Shown here: positions 27,281 through 35,494 of the stretch, piece after piece
Numbering within the stretch: position 1 is the stretch's first letter
Layout of the letters: every line of letters starts with the position of its first letter
Source: Rhodococcus pyridinivorans
Lineage (GTDB): Bacteria; Actinomycetota; Actinomycetes; Mycobacteriales; Mycobacteriaceae
DNA: 64,000 nt
Direction: 5' to 3'
NCBI RefSeq assembly: GCF_900105195.1
Contig: NZ_FNRX01000002.1
Span: 4,774,001 to 4,838,000 of the forward strand
Notes under the pieces: generated by a model
Database searches by the model: none
Seen by the model: the letters and a program-made list of their open reading frames with translations, nothing else
Told to the model about the DNA's origin: nothing
Made by a program: the position numbers and the translations under genes

Positions 27281-28053
27281 TTCGTCTCCTTCGTTTCGGC
27301 CGCTGCCATGTAGGCAGGGCGTTCACCGCCGCCGTGGACGGTCAATGTCGATCCGCTGACGTAGGCCGACAGCGGAGAGGCCAGGAATGCGGCGCAGTGG
27401 CCGATATCTTCGGGCTGGGCCAGCCGTCCCAGCGGAACGGTCTCGCCGACTGCTGCGACGCCGGCCTTGTCTCCGTAGAACAGGTGCGACTGTTCGGTTT
27501 CGACCAGGCCGACCACCACCGAGTTCACCCGTACCTTCGGGGCCCACTCGACGGCGAGCGACTGTGCGAGGCTGTCGACGCCTGCCTTGGCCGCACCATA
27601 TGCCGCGGTGCCCGGCGAGGGGCGGGATCCGCTCACGCTCGAGATGTTGACGATCGAGCCGCCGGTGTCCTGCTTCTGCATCACCGCGTTGGCGGCCTGC
27701 GCGACCAGCAGCGGGGACAGCAGGTTCAGTTCCACGATCTTGGCGTGGAACTTCGGGCTGGCATCGGCCGCCAGCGCGTACGGTGACCCGCCGGCATTGT
27801 TCACCACGGCGTCGAGCCGCCCGTGGCGGTCGACGATGGTCTCGATCAGCGCGGCCACCTGATCGGCATCGCGGACGTCGCACGTCAGGAACTCCGCGGT
27901 CCGCCCGTCCACCTCGAGAGGCTGTTCGGGCTCGTTGCGAGCGCACGTCACGACGGTCGCACCGGCACGCAGGAACACCCTGGTGATGCCTGCACCGACT
28001 CCCCGTATTCCCCCGGTGACGAGCACGACCGCGCCGTCGAGTCCCAGATCCAT
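27277..28053 (-). CDS. Short-chain dehydrogenase, Rv3549c-like
   Basis: A 258-residue classical SDR. TGGIRGVGAGI is the nucleotide loop (one Gly position altered from TGxxxGxG to the still functional GGIRGVG), followed by NNAGGSPY, NISSVSGSRP and AAYGAAKAGV. The ATG at 28053 is chosen because TGGAGGCAGCG precedes it. It is first in a two-gene operon 57 bp from the ACCAAGC-N4-GCTTGGT operator. Substrate unknown; a 3-hydroxy steroid-CoA or HIP intermediate is probable. Confidence 0.85.
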   Translation of the reverse strand: MDLGLDGAVVLVTGGIRGVGAGITRVFLRAGATVVTCARNEPEQPLEVDGRTAEFLTCDVRDADQVAALIETIVDRHGRLDAVVNNAGGSPYALAADASPKFHAKIVELNLLSPLLVAQAANAVMQKQDTGGSIVNISSVSGSRPSPGTAAYGAAKAGVDSLAQSLAVEWAPKVRVNSVVVGLVETEQSHLFYGDKAGVAAVGETVPLGRLAQPEDIGHCAAFLASPLSAYVSGSTLTVHGGGERPAYMAAAETKETK

Positions 28054-28109
28054 TCGCTGCCTCCACGTCATTCATCCCGCGGGATGCGCGGGTCTCACGT
28101 CGACAACTT

Positions 28110-28127
28110 ACCAAGCAATCGCTTGGT
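28110..28127. promoter_or_regulatory. KstR2-type operator candidate, SDR/chsH2 divergent promoter
   Basis: ACCAAGCAATCGCTTGGT has perfect 7-base arms around a 4-base centre. CAAG/CTTG half-sites are those reported for the KstR2 repressor, although the published 14-bp consensus as I recall it has a shorter gap. The same 18 bp occurs before fadA6/echA20. It is 56 bp from the SDR and 120 bp from the chsH2 start, and no KstR site is seen between. Confidence 0.75.
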
Positions 28128-28247
28128 TCGGTACCAGCTCCCCCTCACCCCGCCACTGCTCCTGCTCAGTGGGAATCACGGGAACTCGCTTGTCGGCCCC
28201 ACTTAGCGTGACGACGAACGCGCGCGTCGAAGAGGAGTGACTGGGCC

Positions 28248-28802
28248 ATGCAGACCGTCGAGCAGGATTACGAGAAGTACGTCGGGCAGGTGGCCGAACC
28301 ACCCCGCGTGGCCCGATACGCCGTCAACGACGCCATGATCCGAAACTGGGTCGAGGCCCACGACGACTTCAACCCGATCTACGTCGACGCCGAGGCCGCG
28401 CGCGAGACCGGACGCGACTCCGTCGTGTGCCCGCCCGCCATGATCTCCACCTGGATCATGGCCGGCTACCGCCGCTGGCGTGACGTGCAGCGCAAGCGCG
28501 CCGAGGGCGTCGTGGAGGACTTCGCATACTCCCGGATGCTTGCCGACCTCGATCGGGAGGGTTTCACCTCCGTCGTCGCGACAAACGTCGAGCAGGACTA
28601 CCACCGCGAACTCGTCCCGGGCGACCACATCACCGCCCACTACACGATCGAGTCCGTATCCGAGGTCAAGCGAACGGGTCTCGGCCACGGCCGATTCTTC
28701 ACGCTGTACAAGCGCTACGAGGACCAGAACGGCGAAGTCGTCGCCGAGGAACGCTTCCGGATGCTCCGGTTCAACCCGAACACCGACAAGGAGACGCGAT
28801 GA
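28248..28802 (+). CDS. ChsH2 MaoC-like domain as a separate protein
   Basis: A 184-residue MaoC-type hot-dog protein equal to the N-terminal half of ChsH2. VNDAMIRNWVEAHDDFNPIYVD and the CPPAMISTW segment fit the FAS1-like dehydratase fold, although the catalytic loop is poorly conserved, as in the structural chain of ChsH1-ChsH2. With ChsH1 it should hydrate the steroid 17-propenoyl-CoA double bond. In M. tuberculosis ChsH2 is one 311-residue chain with a C-terminal DUF35; here the DUF35 is the next gene, overlapping by 4 bp (ATGA). AGGAG precedes the ATG. Confidence 0.85.
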   Translation: MQTVEQDYEKYVGQVAEPPRVARYAVNDAMIRNWVEAHDDFNPIYVDAEAARETGRDSVVCPPAMISTWIMAGYRRWRDVQRKRAEGVVEDFAYSRMLADLDREGFTSVVATNVEQDYHRELVPGDHITAHYTIESVSEVKRTGLGHGRFFTLYKRYEDQNGEVVAEERFRMLRFNPNTDKETR

Positions 28803-29206
28803 CCGCCGTCCCCCGGCTCACCATCACCCAGGACAACCAGTTCTGGTTCGACGCCGTCCGTGAGGGCCGACTCGAGATCCAGCAGTGCAGCGAGTGCGGC
28901 ACTCTGCGCCATCCTCCGGGTCCGGCATGCCCCGCGTGCCGCTCGTTCGAATGGAAGACCGTCGAATCCTCACGGCGCGGAACGCTTCACAGCTGGACTG
29001 TCATTCACCACCCGCAGGATCCGGCCTTCGAGTACCCGCTCGCCGTCGGACTGATCGACCTCGACGAGGGGATCCGCATCGTCGCCGACATCGCGGGCGC
29101 CGACCACGACACCCTCGAGATCGGCATGGAACTCGAGGTGGGATTCTCCGAGCACGCACACGGCGAGATCCTGCCCCAGCTGCGCAAGCCCGGAGGAGAC
29201 GCATGA
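28799..29206 (+). CDS. ChsH2-type DUF35 zinc-ribbon OB-fold protein
   Basis: A 135-residue DUF35 protein. Two Cys-X2-Cys pairs, in QQCSECGTL and PACPACRS, form the zinc ribbon, followed by an OB-fold (GTLHSWTVIHHP, YPLAVGLIDLDEGIRI). This domain docks Ltp2 and positions its substrate. Overlaps of 4 bp with both neighbours indicate tight translational coupling, so stoichiometric assembly is likely even though the polypeptide is split. Confidence 0.88.
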   Translation: MTAVPRLTITQDNQFWFDAVREGRLEIQQCSECGTLRHPPGPACPACRSFEWKTVESSRRGTLHSWTVIHHPQDPAFEYPLAVGLIDLDEGIRIVADIAGADHDTLEIGMELEVGFSEHAHGEILPQLRKPGGDA

Positions 29207-29613
29207 ACCTCGCCGAATGCACTGTCGGACAGGAACTTCCCCAACTCGCCCTGCCTATGGATCGCACCACCATCGTGGCTACCGCGATCGCCTCGCAGGA
29301 TTTCGAGGACGTGCACCACGACCCGGACGCCGCACTCGGACGCGGCACACCGGACGTCTTCATGAGCATCAACGCCACGAACGGTTTCGTCGACCGGTAC
29401 GTCACCGACTGGACCGGGCCGTCGGCGCGGGTGCGCCGCGCGTCGCTGCGTCTGGGCGTGCCCTGTTTCCCCGGCGACCCCATGCACATGAACGGTGAGG
29501 TGACCGCCGTCGACGGCGCAGCCGTCACCCTGAAGGTGCAGGGCCGCAACAGCAGAGGCGTCCACGTCACTGCCGAGGTCGTGGTGGAGCCCTACGAGAG
29601 GAAGACACGATGA
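29203..29613 (+). CDS. chsH1: ChsH1-type MaoC enoyl-CoA hydratase subunit
   Basis: A 136-residue MaoC hot-dog subunit. The catalytic Asp/His loop is seen in SQDFEDVHHDPDAA, with HHDPD near residue 40 and a hot-dog helix after it. ChsH1 supplies the active site of the ChsH1-ChsH2 hydratase, which adds water to the C17 propenoyl-CoA side chain. It overlaps both neighbours by 4 bp. Confidence 0.87.
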   Translation: MNLAECTVGQELPQLALPMDRTTIVATAIASQDFEDVHHDPDAALGRGTPDVFMSINATNGFVDRYVTDWTGPSARVRRASLRLGVPCFPGDPMHMNGEVTAVDGAAVTLKVQGRNSRGVHVTAEVVVEPYERKTR

Positions 29614-30794
29614 CCGTCAAGGGCTTCTCCGGAGCCGCCGCCATCGCCGGCATCGGAGCCACCGAGTTCTCCAAAAACTCCGGCCGTAGCGAATGGCAAC
29701 TCGCGTGCGAGTCGGTCCTCGCCGCTCTCGAGGACGCACAGATCGGTGTCGAAGAGGTCGACGGCTTCGCACTGTTCACCATGGAGACCAACCCAGAGAT
29801 CGCCGTCGCCCGCGCGCTGGGCATCCCGGAACTGAAGTTCTTCAGCCGGATCCCTCACGGCGGCGGCGGTGCCTGCGCGCCCGTGCAGCAGGCCGCGCTG
29901 GCCGTCTCGAGCGGTGTCGCCGACGTCGTGGTCGTCTACCGCGCCTTCAACGAGCGCTCGGGCCACCGGTTCGGTGCCGGTCCGCCGCCGTTCGCGTACA
30001 ACTCGAACACCGACCAGGAATACCGGAACTGGATCAACCCCTACGGTCTGCTCACTCCTGCTCAGCAAGAGGCCTTCCTGGCGCGCACCTACATGCACAA
30101 GTACGGGGCGACCAGTGCAGACTTCGGGCAGATCTCGGTGCTCTCGCGCAAGCATGCGGCGAACAATCCCAAGGCCTGGTTCTACGAGCGCCCCATCACC
30201 ATCGACGACCACCAGAACTCCCGGATGCTCGCCGACCCGCTGCGCCTGCTGGACTGCTGCCAGGAGAGCGACGGCGGCCAGGCACTGGTCATCGTGAGTG
30301 CCGAACGCGCGCGAGATCTTCCGCATCCTCCGGCGATCATCACCGCCGCGGCGCAGGGCGTCGGCCCTCAGCAGATCTCGATGAGCAGCTACTACCGCGA
30401 GGACATCGACGCGATGCCCGAGGTCGAACTCGTCGCCCGGCAGATGTGGGCACAGGCCGGCTTCGGTCCCGAAGGTATCGACGCCGCGATCCTGTACGAC
30501 GCCTTCACCCCCATGGTCCTGCTCCAGCTCGAGGAGTACGGCTTCTGCGGTCGCGGTGAGGCGAAGGACTTCATCGCCGACGGCAACCTCGAGGTGGACG
30601 GGCGACTGCCGATCAACACCCACGGCGGTCAGCTCGGCGAAGGCTACATCCACGGCGTCAACGGCATCGCCGAAGGCGTCCGGCTCATCCGCGGCACCTC
30701 CGTGAACCAGCCGGCGAAGACACTCGACAACGTGCTCGTCACGGGCGGATCGCCGGTGCCGCACAGCGCGATCGTCCTCTCGGCCGACCGTTAG
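29610..30794 (+). CDS. ltp2: Ltp2-type steroid aldolase (retro-aldol side-chain release)
   Basis: A 394-residue thiolase-superfamily aldolase. The thiolase Cys position reads HGGGGACAPVQQ and the C-terminal HGGQLGEGYIHGVNG lacks the thiolase Cys/His pair; Tyr residues in ILYDAFTPM and GEGYIHG are at places used by Ltp2-type aldolases. Ltp2 with the ChsH2 DUF35 domain cleaves the 17-hydroxy side chain to propionyl-CoA and the 17-keto steroid. Length agrees with Ltp2 (about 386). Confidence 0.87.
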   Translation: MTVKGFSGAAAIAGIGATEFSKNSGRSEWQLACESVLAALEDAQIGVEEVDGFALFTMETNPEIAVARALGIPELKFFSRIPHGGGGACAPVQQAALAVSSGVADVVVVYRAFNERSGHRFGAGPPPFAYNSNTDQEYRNWINPYGLLTPAQQEAFLARTYMHKYGATSADFGQISVLSRKHAANNPKAWFYERPITIDDHQNSRMLADPLRLLDCCQESDGGQALVIVSAERARDLPHPPAIITAAAQGVGPQQISMSSYYREDIDAMPEVELVARQMWAQAGFGPEGIDAAILYDAFTPMVLLQLEEYGFCGRGEAKDFIADGNLEVDGRLPINTHGGQLGEGYIHGVNGIAEGVRLIRGTSVNQPAKTLDNVLVTGGSPVPHSAIVLSADR

Positions 30795-30833
30795 GCCCGC
30801 AACCCGGGCCCCGACCACCTCTCAGGAGACCAC

Positions 30834-32066
30834 ATGCATCCCGAGCTGTCCGACACGTCACGGCGGCTGCGCACCGAACTGCGGGAGTACTTCGCCCGCA
30901 TCATCGACGACGACGATCGACGCGCCCTGGTCGATCAGACCGAGGGTGGACCGGTCTTCGACAAGATCTACCGGCAGATGGGCGCCGACGGCTGGCTCGG
31001 CCTGGGGTGGCCCGAGGAGTACGGCGGACGCGGGGAGGATCCCGAGGCGCTGTACGTTTTCTACGACGAGACGATCCGTGCGGGCGCACCGGTCTCGCTG
31101 GTCACTCTCAACACCGTTGCGCCGGCACTGATGAAGTACGGCACGCAGGAACAGAAGGACTTCTTCCTTCCCAAGATCCTCACGGGTGAACTGAAGTTCG
31201 CGATCGGGTACACCGAGCCCGGTGCCGGCACCGACCTCGCTGCACTTCAGACGCGGGCACGCATCGACGGTGACGAACTCGTCATCGACGGCAACAAGCT
31301 GTTCACGAGTTCGGCCATCTTCGCCGACTGGATCTGGCTCGCCGTGCGCACCGATCCGGACGCGCCTCGCCACAAGGGGATCTCGGTCGTGCTCGTGCCG
31401 ACCTCGTCGCCGGGCTTCTCCGCCACCGAGATCCAGACCGTCGGCGGAATCAGCACAGCGGTCACGTACTACGAGAACATCCGCGTTCCGCTGAGCAACG
31501 TCGTCGGCGAGCTCAACGGCGGCTGGACCCTCATCACGAGCCAGCTCAACCACGAGCGTGTCGCGCTGGCCGCCCGCGGTGGCATCGCCAACGAGATGTA
31601 CGACGAGGTCCTCGCCTGGGCGAAGCAGGAGCCCTTCGGCCCCGGTGTGCTGTTCGACGTCCCGTGGGTGCGTTCGACTCTCGCCGAGGTCTACGCGCTG
31701 CTGTCGGCAGCCGACCTCGTGAACCTGCGCCTGGTGTCGGACATCGCGGCCAACACCCTCGACGGTGGCGACTCCGCCGCAGCGAAGGTGTTCGGAACCG
31801 AGGGTGTCGTCGCCGCGTACGGAATGTTGCAGGAGGTGCTCGGCGCCCGCGGTCTGCTGCGTCCCGGTAGCCACGGCGCCGTGATCGAAGGCCGCGTCGA
31901 AGCGCTCGGTCGACGCGCGCAGAACAACACCTTCGGTGGTGGCAGCAACGAGGTGATGCGCGAGATCGTGGCGGCGAAGACCCTCGGAATGACCCTGGGC
32001 GCCCGTAGGCGCCCCGACGCGACGGCACAGGCTGCGGTGAAGACGCCGGCCGAGACGAGGAGCTGA
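30834..32066 (+). CDS. Acyl-CoA dehydrogenase alpha-type subunit (FadE29/FadE26-like)
   Basis: A 410-residue acyl-CoA dehydrogenase. GWPEEYGGRG, GYTEPGAGTDLAAL, LNHERVALAARGG and FGGGSNEVMREI are conserved. Comparison by eye shows strong likeness both to FadE26 in this window and to FadE29 (ChsE2). Position next to chsH1/chsH2/ltp2 suggests the FadE28-FadE29 role, dehydrogenating the three-carbon side chain, but in M. tuberculosis those genes lie upstream of chsH2, not after ltp2. CAGGAGACC precedes the ATG. A Thr/Ala/Arg-rich C-terminal tail is extra. Confidence 0.85.
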   Translation: MHPELSDTSRRLRTELREYFARIIDDDDRRALVDQTEGGPVFDKIYRQMGADGWLGLGWPEEYGGRGEDPEALYVFYDETIRAGAPVSLVTLNTVAPALMKYGTQEQKDFFLPKILTGELKFAIGYTEPGAGTDLAALQTRARIDGDELVIDGNKLFTSSAIFADWIWLAVRTDPDAPRHKGISVVLVPTSSPGFSATEIQTVGGISTAVTYYENIRVPLSNVVGELNGGWTLITSQLNHERVALAARGGIANEMYDEVLAWAKQEPFGPGVLFDVPWVRSTLAEVYALLSAADLVNLRLVSDIAANTLDGGDSAAAKVFGTEGVVAAYGMLQEVLGARGLLRPGSHGAVIEGRVEALGRRAQNNTFGGGSNEVMREIVAAKTLGMTLGARRRPDATAQAAVKTPAETRS

Positions 32067-32067
32067 C

Positions 32068-33198
32068 ATGGAATTCGAACTCGATGACGACCTGATCGCG
32101 GTCGAGGACCTCGCGTCGCAGGTCTTCGGTTCGCTGGCCAAGATCGAGCGTGTGGTCGAGGTGGAGCGCAAGGAGGGCGGTTTCGACGCCACCCTGTGGC
32201 AGGCACTCGCCGACGCCGGGATCCTCGGACTCGCTCTGCCCGAGTCCGTCGGCGGCGCCGGCATGGGCATGCTCGGGCTCACGACGATCCTGCAGCAGCA
32301 GGGCCGCCGCGTCGCACCCGTTCCCGTGTGGTCCACCGTGGCCGGTGCGGCTCTTCCGCTCGCACAGTTCGGCACGGAAACCCAGGTCGAGCGTTACGTT
32401 CCGAAGCTCATCGACGGGTCGGTCGTCCTGACCGGCGCATTCGACGACACCCCCGGCGCGAGCCCCACGGTGACAGCGATCCGCAAGGGCGACGATCTCG
32501 TCATCAGCGGTGAGATTCCGTCCGTTCCGTGGGCTCCCATCATCGCCGGCGTCGTCGTCCCGGTCCGCTGCGACGACGACTCGGTCGCCGTGGTGGTCGC
32601 CCCGGTGGACGCGACCGGCGTCGAGGCCGTCCCGGTCGCCGTGACCGGACGTGGCGCCGAAGCCGCGGTGCGCTTCACGGACGTGCACATCGGAGCCGAG
32701 GACGTCCTGCCCGGTGACGGTGAGGAGATCGCGACCTGGACCCGTCGTCGTATCCGCATCGCTCTGGCTGCCGTTCAGCTCGGGGTGTGCGAGGAGACGC
32801 TGCGGGCAACGGCGAAGTACACCTCCGAGCGCGTACAGTTCGGCCGCCCGCTGTCGACGAATCAGGCTGTCGCATTGCGCGCGGCCGATGCCTACCTCGA
32901 CACCGAAGCGATCCGACTCACGGTGCGGAAGGCCGCGTGGTTGATCGACGTCGGACGCGAGGACGAAGCCGACTCCGCGGCCCTGGTCGCCAAGTGGTGG
33001 GCGTCCCGCGGCGGTGTGCGGGTGGGCTTGACCGGCCAGCACCTGCACGGCGGCATCGGCGCCGACATCGACTACCCCATCCACCGCTACTTCCTGTGGG
33101 GCCGGCAGCTTGCGTTCACCTTCGGCGGCGCCGACGCGACGGCAGCTGCCCTCGGGGACGTCCTGGACACCGCACCCCCGATCGGTGCGGCCGGATAG
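32068..33198 (+). CDS. Acyl-CoA dehydrogenase beta-type subunit (FadE28/FadE27-like)
   Basis: A 376-residue acyl-CoA dehydrogenase partner starting one base after the previous stop. RVQFGRPLSTNQAVALRAADAY and LHGGIGADIDYPIHRYF are the FAD-contacting C-terminal motifs. The N-terminus is diverged, as for FadE27. With the preceding gene it should form an alpha2beta2 heteromer. It closes the six-gene operon, just before a terminator. Confidence 0.85.
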   Translation: MEFELDDDLIAVEDLASQVFGSLAKIERVVEVERKEGGFDATLWQALADAGILGLALPESVGGAGMGMLGLTTILQQQGRRVAPVPVWSTVAGAALPLAQFGTETQVERYVPKLIDGSVVLTGAFDDTPGASPTVTAIRKGDDLVISGEIPSVPWAPIIAGVVVPVRCDDDSVAVVVAPVDATGVEAVPVAVTGRGAEAAVRFTDVHIGAEDVLPGDGEEIATWTRRRIRIALAAVQLGVCEETLRATAKYTSERVQFGRPLSTNQAVALRAADAYLDTEAIRLTVRKAAWLIDVGREDEADSAALVAKWWASRGGVRVGLTGQHLHGGIGADIDYPIHRYFLWGRQLAFTFGGADATAAALGDVLDTAPPIGAAG

Positions 33199-33213
33199 TC
33201 TTCTCGCACCGAT

Positions 33214-33256
33214 GACGTGAGTCCTTCTCCGCAGACCGCGGAGGGGGACTCGCGTC
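33214..33256. terminator. Bidirectional terminator, fadE/tetR
   Basis: Two 19-base arms, 33214-33232 and 33238-33256, pair with three mismatches or wobbles (GAGTCC..CTCCGC against GCGGAG..GGACTC) around a 5-base loop, between convergent genes. Confidence 0.7.
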
Positions 33257-33268
33257 GTTTCCGGTGCC

Positions 33269-33874
33269 CTACTCCGACAGGTGCGCGAGCAGCAGGTCGC
33301 AGCTCCTCCGCACATCGGCCTCGGTCTCCTCGAGGGTCGCTCCGCCGTTGAGATAGGTCACCAGCAGTCCGGACCACAACATCGACAGCAGCCGCACGGC
33401 GTTGCGATCCTCCTCTGTCGGCTCGTCGAGGCCTGCCCTCTCGAACAGGATTCGGTGGAACGTCCGCCTCACCTCGGTGGAGTCCGGAACCACCGAGGCC
33501 GGGGCGGTGCTGTTGGACAGCAACATCGCGGAGGCCAGGCGTGGTCGGTCGACGAACCGGCGGGTCATCTCGACGAGCGTCTCGGTGATCGCCTCGCGCG
33601 CGCTCGTCCCCGGTTTCCGTTCGGGCAACCGGTCGGCGCCGAGCTCGAGCCGGTGGAGCAGCAACGCCACGAACAGGTGCGTCTTCGACGGAAAGTATCG
33701 GTACAGGGTGCCGATCGCGACCTCGGCGTTCTTCGCCACCTCGGTCATCTGCACGCGGGCCAATTCGTGCTCGGACCCCAGCTGCGCTGCAGCCTCGAGG
33801 ATCCGCACATGGCGTCGCCGTTGTTCGACCGAGGTCGGCTCGGCTCCGTCCCGCGCCTTACCTATTCTGGGCAC
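33269..33874 (-). CDS. TetR-family regulator, KstR-like paralogue
   Basis: A 201-residue TetR protein. The helix-turn-helix region (RRRHVRILEAAAQL, VQMTEVAKNAEVAIGTLYRYFPSK) is more like KstR (QRERRKRILDA, VQMRAVADRADVAVGTLYRYFPSK) than like KstR2, and the Val-Gln-Met and VAxGTLYRYFPSK features are shared. GTG at 33874 follows AAAGGGGGACCG. It could be KstR itself or a second KstR-type repressor; canonical kstR is usually elsewhere in the hsa cluster. It diverges from the hsaB-like gene. Confidence 0.78.
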   Translation of the reverse strand: MPRIGKARDGAEPTSVEQRRRHVRILEAAAQLGSEHELARVQMTEVAKNAEVAIGTLYRYFPSKTHLFVALLLHRLELGADRLPERKPGTSAREAITETLVEMTRRFVDRPRLASAMLLSNSTAPASVVPDSTEVRRTFHRILFERAGLDEPTEEDRNAVRLLSMLWSGLLVTYLNGGATLEETEADVRRSCDLLLAHLSE

Positions 33875-34121
33875 CGGTCCCCCTTTCCACGATGACGACC
33901 CGTCGATTCTGCACCGAACCGCCCGGCAGATTGTCGCATCGCGGATCGTCCACGGTCCCGAACGGTGGGAGCACGGGCACCGGACGTCGTGCTGGGACGG
34001 CATCGGATCCGAGCGTCCACTGAGCGAGAAGCCGGTCCGTCCCGACTTTCTCGGGCCGTAACGTCGGAGTCGGAGAAGGACGGTCGGAGTCGACCTCCAC
34101 GATCGAATCGGAGTGAGCCAC

Positions 34122-34640
34122 ATGCAGACCCGGATACCGGCCCGCGACACCGACCACAGGATCGAACTGCCGGGCCCCGACGAGATGCGACGTGCCATGG
34201 GACGGTTCGCGAGCGGCGTCACCGTCGTGACCGGTCTCGACGAGGACGGGCCCACCGGCTTCGCATGCCAGTCGTTCGCGTCGGTCTCGCTCGAACCGCC
34301 CCTCGTGTTGTTCTGCGCGGATCACCGCGGGCGCGCGTGGCCGCGGATCCGCCGCGTCGGCCGGTTCACCGTCAACGTGCTCGGTGCCGACCAGAGTGAT
34401 CTGTGCGCGCGTTTCGGGTCGAGCCGCGGTCCGAAGTTCGACGGTCTCCACTGGGAATTGTCCCGCTGGGACACTCCGTCGCTGCCGGATGTCCTGCTGC
34501 GGGTGCACGCATCGGTGGAGGACGTGCACGTCGCGGGTGATCACGACGTCGTCATCGGCCGGGTCGCCGAACTGGAGTGCGTCGGCGACCGGAGTCCGAT
34601 GGTGTTCTACCGCGGGGCGTTCGGGCTCGACGCGCGGTAA
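34122..34640 (+). CDS. hsaB: HsaB-type flavin reductase
   Basis: A 172-residue flavin reductase. RFASGVTVVTGLDEDGPTGF and SFASVSLEPPLVLFC are the FMN/FAD-binding strands of the two-component monooxygenase reductases, and the late GDHDVVIGRV is typical. HsaB supplies FMNH2 to HsaA, which hydroxylates 3-HSA. Here it stands apart from the hsaA-like gene at 40220, unlike the hsaACDB order. ATG at 34122 follows CGGAG; an in-frame GTG three codons upstream is possible. Confidence 0.82.
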   Translation: MQTRIPARDTDHRIELPGPDEMRRAMGRFASGVTVVTGLDEDGPTGFACQSFASVSLEPPLVLFCADHRGRAWPRIRRVGRFTVNVLGADQSDLCARFGSSRGPKFDGLHWELSRWDTPSLPDVLLRVHASVEDVHVAGDHDVVIGRVAELECVGDRSPMVFYRGAFGLDAR

Positions 34641-34650
34641 CTCCGCGGAT

Positions 34651-34688
34651 ACTTCCTCCGTCCGCCGCTACCGACGGGCGGAGGAAGT
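34651..34688. terminator. Bidirectional terminator, hsaB/truncated transporter
   Basis: ACTTCCTCCGTCCG (34651-34664) pairs with CGGGCGGAGGAAGT (34675-34688) with a single G-T wobble, between convergent genes. Confidence 0.75.
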
Positions 34689-34693
34689 CGTCG

Positions 34694-35395
34694 TCACACC
34701 CTCACGGAGGGCGTCGCGCCGGCGGCAACCTTCGCGAGACGGGCCCGGCGCGACTGCGGACCGGCGACGGTGAGGACAGCCGCGAGAAGCGCGACGCCTG
34801 CGCCCGTCAGCAGGACGACCCGGAAGCCGGACTCCGTGGGAATGGTATGACCGGCGAACGGCACGCTCATCTGTGCGAGGACGACACCGACGACGGCGGA
34901 AGCGGAGGACGTGCCGACCGACCGCATGAGACTGTTCACGCTTTTGGCGGATGCCGTCTCCGTGGCAGGGACCTCCCCCATGATCAGGGCGGGCATCGCA
35001 CCGTATGCGAACCCGACTCCCGTTCTGCAGATCGTGGCGACGACTGCCAGGCCCAGGACCGATCCCATCAACAGCAGCCCTGCCGTGTACCCCAGAGCGA
35101 TGATCAAGCAGCCCACCAGCAGCGTGGTCTTCGGGCCGTGGCCAGCCGAGAGCTTTCCTCCGATGGGAGAGACCGCCATCATCATCAGACCACCCGGTGC
35201 CATGCACAGACCCATCATGATCATGGACTGGCCGAGTCCGTGACCGGTCTCTTCCGGCAGCTGCAGGATCTGCGGAAGAATCAGCGACTGGGCGTACATC
35301 GCGAAACCCACCACGATCGAAGCACTGTTGGTGAGCAGCACGGGCCGGCGGGCGGTGACGCGCAGATCCACCAACGGATCGCGAACCCCGGCTCG
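34694..35395 (-). pseudogene. 5'-truncated MFS transporter (C-terminal half only)
   Basis: The reading frame encodes the last six or so transmembrane segments of a 14-segment DHA2-type drug transporter: DLRVTARRPVLLTNSAS is the usual start of the C-terminal half, followed by LSAGHGPKTTLLVGC and VGFAYGAMPALIMGE. A stop codon a few codons upstream of this point, and no N-terminal half before it, show that the gene is broken. The 226-codon open frame from 35374 might be translated, but would lack half the transporter. The break lies next to the CvnA-like gene. Confidence 0.78.
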
Positions 35396-35494
35396 AACGC
35401 TTCAACAACGACATCGAACGCTTGACGGGGCATCCGTGGCCGCGCCCCCGGGTCCGCAGTGCATCTTCCCGACGGGTCCGTCGGGGGTCACACG

